This document shows positions 19,494-30,137 of a stretch of DNA of 45,109 bases, piece by piece. How positions within the stretch are numbered: the first letter of the stretch is position 1; each line of letters starts with the position of its first letter. Source of the stretch: Bacillota bacterium (GTDB lineage: Bacteria; Bacillota; Clostridia; Christensenellales; UBA1242). The stretch covers positions 1 through 45,109 of the forward strand of contig WRAD01000005.1 of NCBI GenBank assembly GCA_009780375.1, read 5' to 3'. A program made the position numbers and the translations under genes. Under the pieces are notes generated by a model that did no database searches, was not told where the DNA came from, and was given only the letters and a program-made list of their open reading frames with translations.

Positions 19494-21347
19494 ATGAATT
19501 ATGAGGTCATCGTCATAGGTGCAGGCCACGCAGGGGTCGAGGCAACACACGCCGCTGCAAAACTTGGGTGCCGTGTTCTCACCTTGGCGATAAACCTTCA
19601 AAGCCTCGCCTTTCTCGCATGCAACCCATCAATCGGAGGCACAGCAAAATCACACATAGTCTGTGAAATCGATGCACTAGGTGGGTTAATGGGTCAAATT
19701 GCTGACAAGTCGGCAATTCAAATGCGAATGCTTAACTCTGGAAAAGGTGCGGCGGTACAAAGTCTACGTGCCCAGGTCGACAAACACAAATACCACGCCA
19801 CCGCAAAACAAATCCTTGAAAATCTTGAAAATGTAACACTTAAACAAGGCGAAGTCATCAATATAAATCCCACCACATCTCACTTTATCATAACCCTTGC
19901 AACTGGCAAACAAATCACCTCGAACTCTGTCATAATTGCAACCGGCACATACTTAAACAGCCAAATTCTAATAGGACAAAATGTCTTTAACCAAGGTCCC
20001 TGTGGCTTTTCTCATTCCGCACACCTAAGTACTAATCTTCAAAGCCTAGGCATAAATTTCCGACGCTTTAAAACAGGAACACCCGCCCGAATCAATTCTC
20101 GCACAATTGATTTTGCAAAAACAATACCTCAACCAGGCGACGACAATATACAGACTTTTTCGTTTCTAACAACAAATCCAATCAAAAATGTTATCGACTG
20201 TCACCTGACATACACCAACGAAAATACACATAACGTTATTCGCCAAAATCTAAGCAAGAGCCCCATGTACCAAGACCACGTCCGAGGAATAGGCCCAAGA
20301 TACTGTCCAAGCATAGAAGACAAAGTGGTTCGATTCCCAGATAAACTTCGTCACCAACTCTTTCTCGAACCCGAAGGCCTCAACACAAACGAAGTCTATG
20401 TCCAAGGCATGTCAACCTCACTGCCCACCGACATACAACAACAATTTCTCAAAACTATCCCCGGGCTTGAAAATGTCCAAATCATGCGTGATGCCTATGC
20501 GATCGAATATGATTGCATTGATCCAACACAACTGTTACCCACACTTGAAACAAAACAAATCCCCAGATTATTTTTTGCAGGCCAAATCAACGGCACAAGT
20601 GGCTATGAAGAGGCTGCAGCACAAGGTCTCGTCGCCGGTATCAATGCCGCCCTTAACTCAAATTTCACACTCTCAAGATCCAACTCTTACATAGGCGTAC
20701 TTATCGACGACCTTGTCACAAAAGGCACAAATGAACCATATCGCATGATGACAAGCCGTGCCGAGCACAGACTCCACCTTCGCCAAGATAACGCAGATCT
20801 TCGTCTCACAACCATAGGTAAAGACCTAGGACTCATATGCAACAAACGTTGGAAACATTTCACCAAAAGATGTAAACAAATCGAACAAACTAACCAGCTA
20901 TTATCAACGACTATCCCAATATCTGTTCTTATCCCAATATTTGAAAAATATAACGAACCATTACCCAAAGAGGCTCAAACATTATCCCAATGCATAAAAC
21001 GAACCAACCTATCACTCAAAATAATGGTAACCGAAATAAAAAATAACCCCGCAATTTCAATACTATCCAAATTTCCACCTACGGTGCTTGACCATATAAC
21101 AACCGAAACAAAATATCACGGCTATCTTATCAAAGAACAATCTCGAATCGCAAACACCATTGCAAAGGAAAACACAAAATTGCCACCCAACATAAACTAT
21201 ACACAAATTCGCCAACTAAGCAACGAGGCACGCACAAAACTTGAACAAATTCGCCCAATGTCAATTGGCCAGGCCTCAAGGATAAGTGGCGTCTCACCCG
21301 CCGACATTTCCGTCCTTCTCATATACCTAAGAAAATTCTCTCTATAA
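19494..21347 (+). CDS. mnmG: tRNA uridine-5-carboxymethylaminomethyl modification enzyme MnmG (GidA)
   Basis: [26 protein letters not shown]...[21 protein letters not shown]...[12 protein letters not shown]...[21 protein letters not shown]. Confidence 0.96.
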   Translation: MNYEVIVIGAGHAGVEATHAAAKLGCRVLTLAINLQSLAFLACNPSIGGTAKSHIVCEIDALGGLMGQIADKSAIQMRMLNSGKGAAVQSLRAQVDKHKYHATAKQILENLENVTLKQGEVININPTTSHFIITLATGKQITSNSVIIATGTYLNSQILIGQNVFNQGPCGFSHSAHLSTNLQSLGINFRRFKTGTPARINSRTIDFAKTIPQPGDDNIQTFSFLTTNPIKNVIDCHLTYTNENTHNVIRQNLSKSPMYQDHVRGIGPRYCPSIEDKVVRFPDKLRHQLFLEPEGLNTNEVYVQGMSTSLPTDIQQQFLKTIPGLENVQIMRDAYAIEYDCIDPTQLLPTLETKQIPRLFFAGQINGTSGYEEAAAQGLVAGINAALNSNFTLSRSNSYIGVLIDDLVTKGTNEPYRMMTSRAEHRLHLRQDNADLRLTTIGKDLGLICNKRWKHFTKRCKQIEQTNQLLSTTIPISVLIPIFEKYNEPLPKEAQTLSQCIKRTNLSLKIMVTEIKNNPAISILSKFPPTVLDHITTETKYHGYLIKEQSRIANTIAKENTKLPPNINYTQIRQLSNEARTKLEQIRPMSIGQASRISGVSPADISVLLIYLRKFSL

Positions 21348-21356
21348 AAATAATAA

Positions 21357-22490
21357 CTACATTGTTTTAATAAACTTCTTCACCCCAGACAATATTGTCT
21401 CATCTGAAACAGGAACCGCCTTAAGCGGATCAATTGCATCTTCCAATTCTCTGCCAATAATACGTTCAATCAACGATTTCGCACCCTTAATCACTCTGAT
21501 AAAACCTCTGTTCAAAAACATAGGATGATTATCACAAAGCAATTTTTCATCAAAGAGTTTAATCTCACGCAAAACTTCTATTGCTATCTCTTCTAATCGT
21601 GCACTTATAATCGCATTAATCTCCTGCTTGTTAAACGCTCTCACTTCTTTTTTCTCTGTATTCTTGTCCCATCCAACGATCAATTCAATTTCATATACCT
21701 CGTCGCAATCACATTCCACACTCAAACATGCCTTATCGCAAAGTATAACTGCAAGTCCCGAATCATAATCAAGTTTCTTAACAATACACAAATCGTCAAG
21801 TATATTACTCGTACCAATAGGAATACTTGCCTTATGCAAAATCCCATCTCCGCAAACAACAATAATTGTTGTCTCAAAACCAGAAATATCTATCAATGTC
21901 GATGTTTTATCACGAACTTCATCACTCAAAATATACAAAGACTCTGCAAGAGATTGTGGAATATATTTAACAAAACTAAACTGACCCGCCAAACCTTCTT
22001 GCATAATTTCAACAAAATCAATATCACAAAGCAACACACTATGCATCGTAACAACCTGTGATGCCATATACGACCTTACATCTGTCACCGCACGTTCGCC
22101 ATCTAAAAGATGATAAAGATCAGAACTTTGCACAATATATCCCTCAAGCCCTTCATGAAAATCATCTGCTTTTTTCAAAATTTCTGGTCGAAGCCTGGTC
22201 TTACTTGCAAACTCTGTCACTATCTCTTTCGTCTTACATGTACAAAAGGTATGAGGCACAACTATATAAATCTCTCTCACACCCAAGTTCCTGGCACTAG
22301 ACTTTATCATTACCTTCTCAATTGCTTTTACAAGTTTCTTCCTATCAACAATCTCTCCCCCAATAATACCTTCATGCGAAACAACCGCCATTGAAAAAAT
22401 CTTATTTGTACGCTTGCAAAGTATATAAAGACGCATCATCGTGTGATCGCTACATCTATCATTTATCAAAATCCCATAATATGATTTCAT
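21357..22490 (-). CDS. divergent FtsA-like actin-fold cell division protein
   Basis: SHEGIIGGEIVDRKKLVKAIEKV, TLIDISGFETTIIVVCGDGILHKASIPIGTSNILDDL; adjacent to an FtsQ-like gene. Confidence 0.6.
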   Translation of the reverse strand: MKSYYGILINDRCSDHTMMRLYILCKRTNKIFSMAVVSHEGIIGGEIVDRKKLVKAIEKVMIKSSARNLGVREIYIVVPHTFCTCKTKEIVTEFASKTRLRPEILKKADDFHEGLEGYIVQSSDLYHLLDGERAVTDVRSYMASQVVTMHSVLLCDIDFVEIMQEGLAGQFSFVKYIPQSLAESLYILSDEVRDKTSTLIDISGFETTIIVVCGDGILHKASIPIGTSNILDDLCIVKKLDYDSGLAVILCDKACLSVECDCDEVYEIELIVGWDKNTEKKEVRAFNKQEINAIISARLEEIAIEVLREIKLFDEKLLCDNHPMFLNRGFIRVIKGAKSLIERIIGRELEDAIDPLKAVPVSDETILSGVKKFIKTM

Positions 22491-22518
22491 TGCTATTCCT
22501 CAAATCTCCTTATACCTT

Positions 22519-23472
22519 CTAACACGCCAAAATATGGTTCACTCGCCCAGGTATGTCAATCCTCACGCCACGTCGCCCAAGACCACACCCAAGCATGTCA
22601 ATGCGAACCGTTGTAACACCTGCTGCCACACGTATCTCAAACAAAAACGGATCAATATTCGCAAGCATAAGCCCAAACTCTGTAATATCATCAACACCAT
22701 TTATCTCAATAATTGAACCAGACGCGGTCGAATGCTCTTGATGACGAAGAGTTATTCGCATCACAAACTCATCATGAGGCGAAACGGAAAACAGCACCGA
22801 ATAAAACATATGTCGAACAGAATCCTCGAAAATGTCCGCCCCCCAATAAAGACTCGCAAGATTTCGAAGTGCACTCACTTTTGCTCTCTGATCAACAAAG
22901 TGTGCGGTATCTGGCTCATCAGGCTCTGGGATAAAAAGATTATCTAAATAACTGCCCACCGCAAAATCACCTGCATTAAATTTTTCGTCAAGCCTAGAAA
23001 TATCAAGTGGCCTAATTGAATTTCCCCCACTATCAGATATAAATTGCTCGCCTATATCAATCACGTTATGATCTGTATTCTGCGAAACAAATCGCATGTG
23101 CATGTCAAAAATAAAGGTCGAACCACTCTGCGTTTGTATCCCATACACCGCAAAACGCTCTCGCACCCGTATAACAACCCGATTTGGAAAATGCATCTCA
23201 ATATTTGTTACACGTATACGATTATCAACCCCCTCAATATTTTCCCGAAGTGCACGCCTATTAACGCCAAACAAAATATTACGACCTCTAATACTTCTTG
23301 CCCTTTGATCAAGATCCGTTTGTATTTGCTCTCTATATGCATAAAGATAATCAAGATCTCCTCTAAAATCAACTTCAACATTACGAACCACAAAAATTGT
23401 ACCTGCGGAAATACCTATCGCAGCCACAAAAATAAACACAATTAATAAAACAAGCAATCTTTTGTGTGTCAT
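22519..23472 (-). CDS. FtsQ/DivIB-like POTRA-domain protein
   Basis: Single N-terminal TM, NILFGVNRRALRENIEGVDNRIRVTNIEMHFPNRVVIRVRERFAVYGI (POTRA pattern). Confidence 0.75.
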   Translation of the reverse strand: MTHKRLLVLLIVFIFVAAIGISAGTIFVVRNVEVDFRGDLDYLYAYREQIQTDLDQRARSIRGRNILFGVNRRALRENIEGVDNRIRVTNIEMHFPNRVVIRVRERFAVYGIQTQSGSTFIFDMHMRFVSQNTDHNVIDIGEQFISDSGGNSIRPLDISRLDEKFNAGDFAVGSYLDNLFIPEPDEPDTAHFVDQRAKVSALRNLASLYWGADIFEDSVRHMFYSVLFSVSPHDEFVMRITLRHQEHSTASGSIIEINGVDDITEFGLMLANIDPFLFEIRVAAGVTTVRIDMLGCGLGRRGVRIDIPGRVNHILAC

Positions 23473-23643
23473 CTATATTTAATAGTAGCAACTTGTAAAG
23501 ATAATGTCAAAGACTTATCCAATATAACTTAATTTATTTTGTCATTTATAACACACCACCAAACCGTAATATATCCACACTAACAACTCTACCCCACTCA
23601 CCATACACTAATATAAGTACATAATTTTAAGGGAGTTTTACAT

Positions 23644-24918
23644 ATGTCAAAGAAAATCAGAGTAGAGGGTGGAAATCCACTCGTTGGAAATTTGCGAATC
23701 GGTGGGGCAAAGAACGCTTGCCTGCCAATACTGGCCGCTTGTGCCCTTATAAATGGCAAAACCGTGATAAACGATGTGCCAAAAATCTCTGATATCGAAG
23801 AACTCCTCATGGTAATGTCTGGACTTGGTGCAAAAATTTGGTGGGAAGGCAACAAAGTCCATCTTGACACTTCAAGTATAGTACTAAGCGAAGTCAAAAA
23901 CGAAGAAGCAAAAAAAATCAGAGGAAGTCTTTTATTACTAGGAAGTCTTATAGGACGCTTTAAAACCGCACGTTTGCCATTCCCAGGTGGCTGTAAAATA
24001 GGAACACGCCCAATAGACCTACATATTTCTGCCCTCAAAGATATGGGCATAGCAACAAAAACCGGCGCAGGATTCATTCAATGCAATACAAAAAAAATAA
24101 AAAATGCCTCAATCTATCTAGACTTTCCATCCGTAGGTGCTACACAAAACATCATTCTCGCCTCTGTGCTTGGAAACGCTAAAATCCAAATCTCAAACGC
24201 TGCCAAAGAACCCGAAGTTATCGATCTTGTAAACTTTTTAAAACGCTGCGGTGCCTGTATCGTCGGCGAAGGAACAGACACAATCACAATCCACGGCGTA
24301 AAACGGCTCAATGGTTGTGAATATACCCCAATCCCCGACAGAGTAAATACCGCAAGTTACATGATAGCAACCGCGGTTACTGGTGGCAATGTCACACTCG
24401 AAAATGTCCGCCCTGAACACAATTTTTCACTTATCAAAAAACTTGAAAAAAAAGGAATCGATGTAAGTATCCAAAACAACAAAGTACATATAAGGGCGGA
24501 CAAACGTTATAAAAATCTGCAAACCCTTCAAACAAGCCCCTGGCCAGGTTTCTCAACCGACCTGCAAAGCCAGTTCGCGGTGCTAAGCACAATAAGCAAA
24601 GGTGATATAACAATAACCGAAAACCTCTTTGAAAACAGATTCACCTGCCTAGACGAACTCAGAAAATTCGGTGCCAGAATTTGTATAAAAGGACGCACCG
24701 CAACAATCAATGGAACAACCTCACTTGGTGGTGGCACACAAGAAAACCCATTAAAGGTAAAATCATCTGACCTTCGCGGTGGCGTCGCACTTGTCATCGC
24801 CGCACTGGTTGCAAAAGGTACAACCATCATAGAAAACGCAGAACTTGTATATCGCGGACACGAAGACATTGTCAAAGATCTGTCTGCACTGGGGGCGAAT
24901 ATAAGTTTGGTTGATTAA
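23644..24918 (+). CDS. murA: UDP-N-acetylglucosamine 1-carboxyvinyltransferase
   Basis: RVEGGNPLVGNLRIGGAKNACLPILAACAL...LPFPGGCKIGTRPIDLHISALKDMG...DLRGGVALVIAALVAKGTTIIENAELVYRGHEDI. Confidence 0.95.
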   Translation: MSKKIRVEGGNPLVGNLRIGGAKNACLPILAACALINGKTVINDVPKISDIEELLMVMSGLGAKIWWEGNKVHLDTSSIVLSEVKNEEAKKIRGSLLLLGSLIGRFKTARLPFPGGCKIGTRPIDLHISALKDMGIATKTGAGFIQCNTKKIKNASIYLDFPSVGATQNIILASVLGNAKIQISNAAKEPEVIDLVNFLKRCGACIVGEGTDTITIHGVKRLNGCEYTPIPDRVNTASYMIATAVTGGNVTLENVRPEHNFSLIKKLEKKGIDVSIQNNKVHIRADKRYKNLQTLQTSPWPGFSTDLQSQFAVLSTISKGDITITENLFENRFTCLDELRKFGARICIKGRTATINGTTSLGGGTQENPLKVKSSDLRGGVALVIAALVAKGTTIIENAELVYRGHEDIVKDLSALGANISLVD

Positions 24919-25840
24919 TATCAAAAACCTTTTTCCTTGGTCTAAAAACTATCCAAACACCAAACATAAAAATTATCGTTGCACCTATCCCAATACCATA
25001 CCAAATCGGTGTATTTGGAATCCTATCCATCAATATTAAATCTGTCCATATATCAATTTCATCCATTGCAAAAACAAAATTATGACGCCACCCGTCAATA
25101 AACCTCTGGGAATAATACGCATTTGTACTTGAACGCCGTGCGGTAAAATCTTGACGATATACAAGCACAAGTTCACCATCAGGCACATTCATTTGAACCT
25201 GCAAGTGCGTAAAAATATTACCCATCCTCGTCTGGGTACCATAAAACATTCTACTAAAAGGATTTTCTAACATAACATATCGTCGCCTGGTAAATAACCC
25301 AGACGTTATATAAACACCATCATTATCATCCACAAGCAAATATGTAACCCCATCAAGACGAACAAGCCTCTTTAAAAAAAGATCTATTTCATTAAAATAG
25401 GCATACGTTTGAAGATTATCAAATATAATCTCAAGCCTAAACTGATTATTTCCGGTTTCCGAAAAAACAAAGCGTTTGCCATAACTAAACAATGTATACT
25501 CTTCAATGTCATTAGGGTTTTCAATCCTCTTCTCACCTGCCGTAACATATATAACACCATTTGTTGTCGTATAACTTGCACCATGTATACTCGTCAAAAT
25601 ACCTGTCAAATAAAATAAATTTACATCCACAGCTGCACTCGTTGTAACCGTTACAACAACCTGCCTATTTGATCTAATTTGTGTTGACATCGTAATTGCT
25701 TTCAACCCTTCCTCTGGTGATGCACTAACCACCTGAAAATTATTACCATCGTTCAATGACATTGGCAATGCAAAAACTGCACCTAAAATTATCGCAAACA
25801 CAACTATAAATCCGAACTTGATAAAAATTCTCTTCATCAC
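24872..25840 (-). CDS. exported protein with C-terminal TM anchor, unknown function
   Basis: N-terminal signal-like helix, ~250-aa extracytoplasmic part, C-terminal IWYGIGIGATIIFMFGVWIVFRPRKK. Confidence 0.6.
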   Translation of the reverse strand: MMKRIFIKFGFIVVFAIILGAVFALPMSLNDGNNFQVVSASPEEGLKAITMSTQIRSNRQVVVTVTTSAAVDVNLFYLTGILTSIHGASYTTTNGVIYVTAGEKRIENPNDIEEYTLFSYGKRFVFSETGNNQFRLEIIFDNLQTYAYFNEIDLFLKRLVRLDGVTYLLVDDNDGVYITSGLFTRRRYVMLENPFSRMFYGTQTRMGNIFTHLQVQMNVPDGELVLVYRQDFTARRSSTNAYYSQRFIDGWRHNFVFAMDEIDIWTDLILMDRIPNTPIWYGIGIGATIIFMFGVWIVFRPRKKVFDINQPNLYSPPVQTDL

Positions 25841-25906
25841 TTCTATATTATATTGCCACTTGTATCAATTTTGCAAACAATTTAATACAAAGAACCAAAA
25901 TATCAA

Positions 25907-26914
25907 TTACAATCCACGCCTTGCTTCATCTGTAATACGACGCATAAAATCAACTGCCAAAATTGGATGCTTGCCAACCGCAGATTCCGCAGAAAGCATA
26001 ACCGCATCCGCCCCCTGCCACACCGCATTGGCAACGTCTGTAACCTCTGCACGTGTCGGACGTGGATTATCTTTCATTGTTTCCATCATCTCGGTCGCAA
26101 CAATACAAAACTTGTTGTATTTTCTCGCAACATCGATAATAAGTTTCTGTAACGCAGGTATCTTCTCAAGTGGATATTCAACACCCAAATCACCACGTGC
26201 AACCATCACCCCTTCAACATTCTGCATAATCTCATCAAGATTCGCAATACCCTCTGAACTCTCAATCTTTGCATAAATCGGCACAACACGCCCACATTCC
26301 TTCATAAAATCTCGAAGTTCCTTCACATCTTTAACACTTCCAACAAAACTTGCGGCAATACTGTCACAACCAGTGTCAAGCCCCATTTTAACATCCTGCT
26401 TATCCCGATCTGACATAAATGGCATCCCAAGATCAACATTAGGTACATAAAGACTCTTACGATCCGAAAGTACACCCCCCTCTTCAATTGCACAAACTAT
26501 ATCATCACCCTTAATTTCCTCGATTACAAGTTTAATTCCACCATCACCCAAAAGAATATATTCACCCTTTTTAACACGCATAGGCAATTTTTCATATCCA
26601 CAAAAAACCTGTTTTTCATTACCAACACACTCCTTTGCCAAAAGTGTAAATTTATTACCCTTAACAAGGGTAACCGACACATTCTCAAACGTACCAATAC
26701 GAACATCTGGCCCATTTGTATCAAGCATAATTTCAATATCAAGTTTCTTTTCCTTTCGAACCGCCTTCACCGTTTCAATATTAATACGGTTTTGGTCACC
26801 ACCATGACTGCAATTAACACGTGCAATTGACATCCCTACACCTACTAACTTTTCAATCATTTCCGCACTTTGCGACACTGGCCCAATTGAACATACGATT
26901 TTTGTTGTTTTCAT
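25907..26914 (-). CDS. pyk: pyruvate kinase, short form lacking the C-terminal domain
   Basis: MKTTKIVCSIGPVSQS...IARVNCSHG...IYAKIESSEGIANLDEI...VARGDLGVE...NPRPTRAEVTDVANAV; ends 335 aa. Confidence 0.9.
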   Translation of the reverse strand: MKTTKIVCSIGPVSQSAEMIEKLVGVGMSIARVNCSHGGDQNRINIETVKAVRKEKKLDIEIMLDTNGPDVRIGTFENVSVTLVKGNKFTLLAKECVGNEKQVFCGYEKLPMRVKKGEYILLGDGGIKLVIEEIKGDDIVCAIEEGGVLSDRKSLYVPNVDLGMPFMSDRDKQDVKMGLDTGCDSIAASFVGSVKDVKELRDFMKECGRVVPIYAKIESSEGIANLDEIMQNVEGVMVARGDLGVEYPLEKIPALQKLIIDVARKYNKFCIVATEMMETMKDNPRPTRAEVTDVANAVWQGADAVMLSAESAVGKHPILAVDFMRRITDEARRGL

Positions 26915-26977
26915 TTTTTTCTCCTAAATTGTAAAATTTTATTTCTGGCATCAACTTTTGTTGACAACACAACACTA

Positions 26978-27832
26978 TCACTCTGCTTCTTGCTTAACCT
27001 CACCATTACGTGCTGGTGCAATTACAAGTCGCCTTGCATTCCCCTCACCAATACTGTAACTCCTCACGCCTTCCATCTTTGAAATCTCATTATGTATGAT
27101 TGCCCGATCACGTGGTGACATGGATTCAAGCCTTGCCGACTTCCCCGAACTTCGCACGTACTCTGCTTTCTTACTTGCAATGCTCTTAAGTGTCTCTTCC
27201 CGCCTCTCTTTATAATTCTCAATATTGACATAAACACGCTTACTCTCACCATTCGCATTGCTTATCGCAACAGAACTAACAAGAACCTGCAAAGCGTCAA
27301 GTGCCTCACCACCCTTACCAATAAGCCTGCCAACATCCTCTCCATTGATGTTAATTGTGTACGCCCTGTCCGTTGCCGTAGTCGTAACCCTCAAATCATT
27401 GCCAAGCCCACTTACAAGTCCCTCTACAAACCTTAAACACGCCTCAAGTTTCGGTGAAAGTTCACCAACATTAACAACAACTTCTTTTCCAAAACCCACA
27501 TCTTTTTTCTTCTCAATCAAAGCACTCTTCTCACTTGACAAGTTTACTTCCTCAACACCCTTTGAATGGTCTTCCTTCAAACTTTTCTTTGAATCCAAAA
27601 CAACTTTTTTTTCCTCAACTGCTGCCATCTCATTTTTTTCTACATCCGACTTTGCTCCAACTTTTTCTTTAACAAACTCTTCTTTAAGTGTAAATTTGAA
27701 TTTACCCTTTTTAAACAATCCACCATTCTCAATTATTTCATGATCAAACTCCCCATATGAACAACCAAGCTTCTCCATCGCTTCTTCAAGTGCAATATCA
27801 AACGACTTTGCCGAAATTATAACAGATTTCAT
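26978..27832 (-). CDS. jag: Jag/KhpB (EloR) RNA-binding protein: Jag_N, KH, R3H
   Basis: MKSVIISAKSFDIALEEAMEKLG...GEDVGRLIGKGGEALDALQVLV...SPRDRAIIHNEISKMEGVRSYSIGEGNARRLVIAP. Confidence 0.93.
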   Translation of the reverse strand: MKSVIISAKSFDIALEEAMEKLGCSYGEFDHEIIENGGLFKKGKFKFTLKEEFVKEKVGAKSDVEKNEMAAVEEKKVVLDSKKSLKEDHSKGVEEVNLSSEKSALIEKKKDVGFGKEVVVNVGELSPKLEACLRFVEGLVSGLGNDLRVTTTATDRAYTININGEDVGRLIGKGGEALDALQVLVSSVAISNANGESKRVYVNIENYKERREETLKSIASKKAEYVRSSGKSARLESMSPRDRAIIHNEISKMEGVRSYSIGEGNARRLVIAPARNGEVKQEAE

Positions 27833-27886
27833 ACATACTTCTCCTTCTTTTGATTCCCACAATTATATCACTCTTTTATCCAAGTT

Positions 27887-29257
27887 TCAACTCTTATTAA
27901 CAACCCGACCTTTGCCCTTAAAATACTTTGCATGAGGGTTAATCACCGCCTTATCTGGCCCTGCTTCACCCCGTTCTGCTTTCTTCTTCTCTTGGCGTTT
28001 AATGATTTTGTCAATTATAAAATTAAATGCAAACCCTAAACTCGTCTGAACAACCGCACCCGCAATAATATACACCGCAAGTGCCGCCGTTGCCATCATC
28101 GTAAACACAACCATGATAACCGGAAAAATAAACTTCATTACCTTATTCATCGACGCCGGATCAAGGCTTGGAACTTGCTTTCCATCATCTGTGGTGGTTG
28201 TCCTACGAACACCATACCCTGCCTCTTCTTCAACCTTTTTTGTCTCCGTCTTAACCTTTGCCGTCATCTTAGACATAAGCCAAATACTTAAAAAACTCGT
28301 AGCCCCTGCAAGCAATATAAGAAACAACAACCCATTCCAACTCCTGCCACTAATATTGGCAAAAATCATATTGTATTCCGTTTGTATCATCGCCAATCTA
28401 TCACTGCGTTCTTCTGCACTCTCTTCCACACCATATCCAGGTGCCGTCAAAGTATCCCCCGAAAGAATACGATTATTTCCCGCCGCACCTCTAAACGCAT
28501 TCCATCCCATAACCTGACTGGTCCACGGTGTATCCGACCTCCAAATATTCGCAACCCATAAAAAGCCGGTACTTGTCCGTCTAAACTCTGCCTGCATCGC
28601 ACTTACAAGATAAGGATTTTCTAAAATCCACTCAAGAACTTCTTCATATGGATTATGCACACCTAACACTCCACCATCATCATACGTATAATGCAAAATT
28701 TCATTCGCACCAAGTGTCGCTGGGATATACGCAACCGACGGAAACTCCGATGCATAATCCTCACTTATCCAACCATCTCGAAGATAATCAAGCTTAATGT
28801 CAATCTGATTATGAAACTCTGTTCTCAAATTGACAAACTGACGATGAACGTTATAATTACTTATTGTACCCAACGCCTGAAACACAGAAATAAAGATAAC
28901 AAACACCATAACTATATTAATCACCGAAAATAAACAAAAGCCTGCCATGCCACCACCATGCTTTCGCATAAGTGCACTTCGCTGCCTATTCATTTCAAGT
29001 GGATTATCCGCATATGTCGCCGCAATTTGTGCAAGTTCTGGCTTCATCTTTGCCATAGCAATAGAATTCTTCTTCTGAAAATACTTAGACCCAAAATCAA
29101 GCGGAGAAAAAATAAGACGCAATATAACCGCAAACAAGATAATCGCAACCGCATAACTCCCCACCCCTGAATAAAGCCAACTCAACGCATCAAACACAAC
29201 CCCCGGTATACCCGACCCACTTGGAAAATACACCGATAAATTCATTCCACTCATCAT
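27887..29257 (-). CDS. yidC: YidC/OxaI membrane protein insertase
   Basis: FSPLDFGSKYFQKKNSIAMAKMKPELAQIAATYADNPLEMNRQRSALMRKHG...TGFLWVANIWRSD...; multiple TMs. Confidence 0.92.
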   Translation of the reverse strand: MMSGMNLSVYFPSGSGIPGVVFDALSWLYSGVGSYAVAIILFAVILRLIFSPLDFGSKYFQKKNSIAMAKMKPELAQIAATYADNPLEMNRQRSALMRKHGGGMAGFCLFSVINIVMVFVIFISVFQALGTISNYNVHRQFVNLRTEFHNQIDIKLDYLRDGWISEDYASEFPSVAYIPATLGANEILHYTYDDGGVLGVHNPYEEVLEWILENPYLVSAMQAEFRRTSTGFLWVANIWRSDTPWTSQVMGWNAFRGAAGNNRILSGDTLTAPGYGVEESAEERSDRLAMIQTEYNMIFANISGRSWNGLLFLILLAGATSFLSIWLMSKMTAKVKTETKKVEEEAGYGVRRTTTTDDGKQVPSLDPASMNKVMKFIFPVIMVVFTMMATAALAVYIIAGAVVQTSLGFAFNFIIDKIIKRQEKKKAERGEAGPDKAVINPHAKYFKGKGRVVNKS

Positions 29258-29289
29258 CTAAAACCTCACCTCTACATTTCAATATTTTC

Positions 29290-29550
29290 TTAAACAACCC
29301 ACTTTGCACCCGACCGAAGTCTATAAGGCACAGGTTCGTACCCCTTATTGTTTCTTGCAAACGGATTACAACGAAGTATTCTGCCCGATGCCAAAAACCA
29401 ACCAACTATTATCCCATGTCTTTTAATCGCAACCAAAGCATATTCGGAACACGTAGGCGTAAAAGCACAACTCTTTGGCAACCACGGACGAACACAAAAC
29501 CTATAAAAGTATACAGGTAAACAGCCTATTATTTCAATGATTTTTTTCAT
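29290..29550 (-). CDS. yidD: membrane protein insertion efficiency factor YidD
   Basis: IIGCLPVYFYRFCVRPWLPKSCAFTPTCSEYALVAIKRHGIIVGWFLASGRILRCNPF. Confidence 0.95.
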   Translation of the reverse strand: MKKIIEIIGCLPVYFYRFCVRPWLPKSCAFTPTCSEYALVAIKRHGIIVGWFLASGRILRCNPFARNNKGYEPVPYRLRSGAKWVV

Positions 29551-29604
29551 ATGTCAAGTATACATTAAAGTTATGATTTAACAAGTCCGATACACATAAA
29601 AAAT

Positions 29605-29670
29605 TTGACACATTATGTATCAAATTTGTATACCAAAAACCTTGACATTATAAACAAAATGTTATAGTAT
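29605..29670 (+). promoter_or_regulatory. tandem promoters upstream of tRNA-fMet
   Basis: TTGACA (29605-29610) -17 nt- GTATAC and TTGACA (29642-29647) -17 nt- TAGTAT. Confidence 0.6.
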
Positions 29671-29684
29671 GAAAATATATCCAT

Positions 29685-29761
29685 CGCGGGGTGGAGCAGC
29701 TCGGAAGCTCGTTGGGCTCATAACCCAAAGGTCGTCGGTTCAAATCCGGCCCCCGCTACCA
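29685..29761 (+). tRNA. initiator tRNA-Met (anticodon CAT), CCA encoded
   Basis: CGCGGGG...TTGGGCTCATAACCCAA...CCCCGCTACCA; unpaired C1/T72 and three G:C pairs (GGG/CCC) at the anticodon stem are initiator hallmarks. Confidence 0.93.
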
Positions 29762-29801
29762 AATAATCTGCAATCATTTTCAAAAAAAAGGATTTAATAT
29801 T

Positions 29802-30107
29802 ATGTCTAAAATCGCCTTTTCAAACACCTACAAACTGAAAGATAATGCATCTGCTCCAGACTTTTTAATCGCAATAGAAAAACTAGTCAAAGAACATGTT
29901 TCAAAGCAAAATGGCTACGTTTCATTCCAATTACTTGCAAATGACGACATATGGACAGATTCTGTAATATTTGAAACAATGGCCGATCTCAATGCCTTTT
30001 TGGAATCATCACACAACAACAAAAATGAACTGGCTGACAAGTTTTACTCATTCCTTAACTTTGCCACCTGCAAAAGCACTACCTATACTGTTGTACAAAG
30101 TTACTAA
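29802..30107 (+). CDS. antibiotic biosynthesis monooxygenase (ABM)-like dimeric alpha/beta-barrel protein
   Basis: 101-aa ORF; FLIAIEKLVKEHVSKQNGYVSFQLLANDDIWTDSVIFETMADLNAFLESSHN pattern; RBS aaagga. Confidence 0.65.
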   Translation: MSKIAFSNTYKLKDNASAPDFLIAIEKLVKEHVSKQNGYVSFQLLANDDIWTDSVIFETMADLNAFLESSHNNKNELADKFYSFLNFATCKSTTYTVVQSY

Positions 30108-30137
30108 TTCAACAACATTCAATTATATACCCAAATT

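Noticed and set aside
28113-28517. Long plus-strand ORFs opposite yidC and jag (27258-27743, 28113-28517)
   Set aside because: Shadow ORFs antisense to clearly conserved genes; composition reflects the complementary strand.
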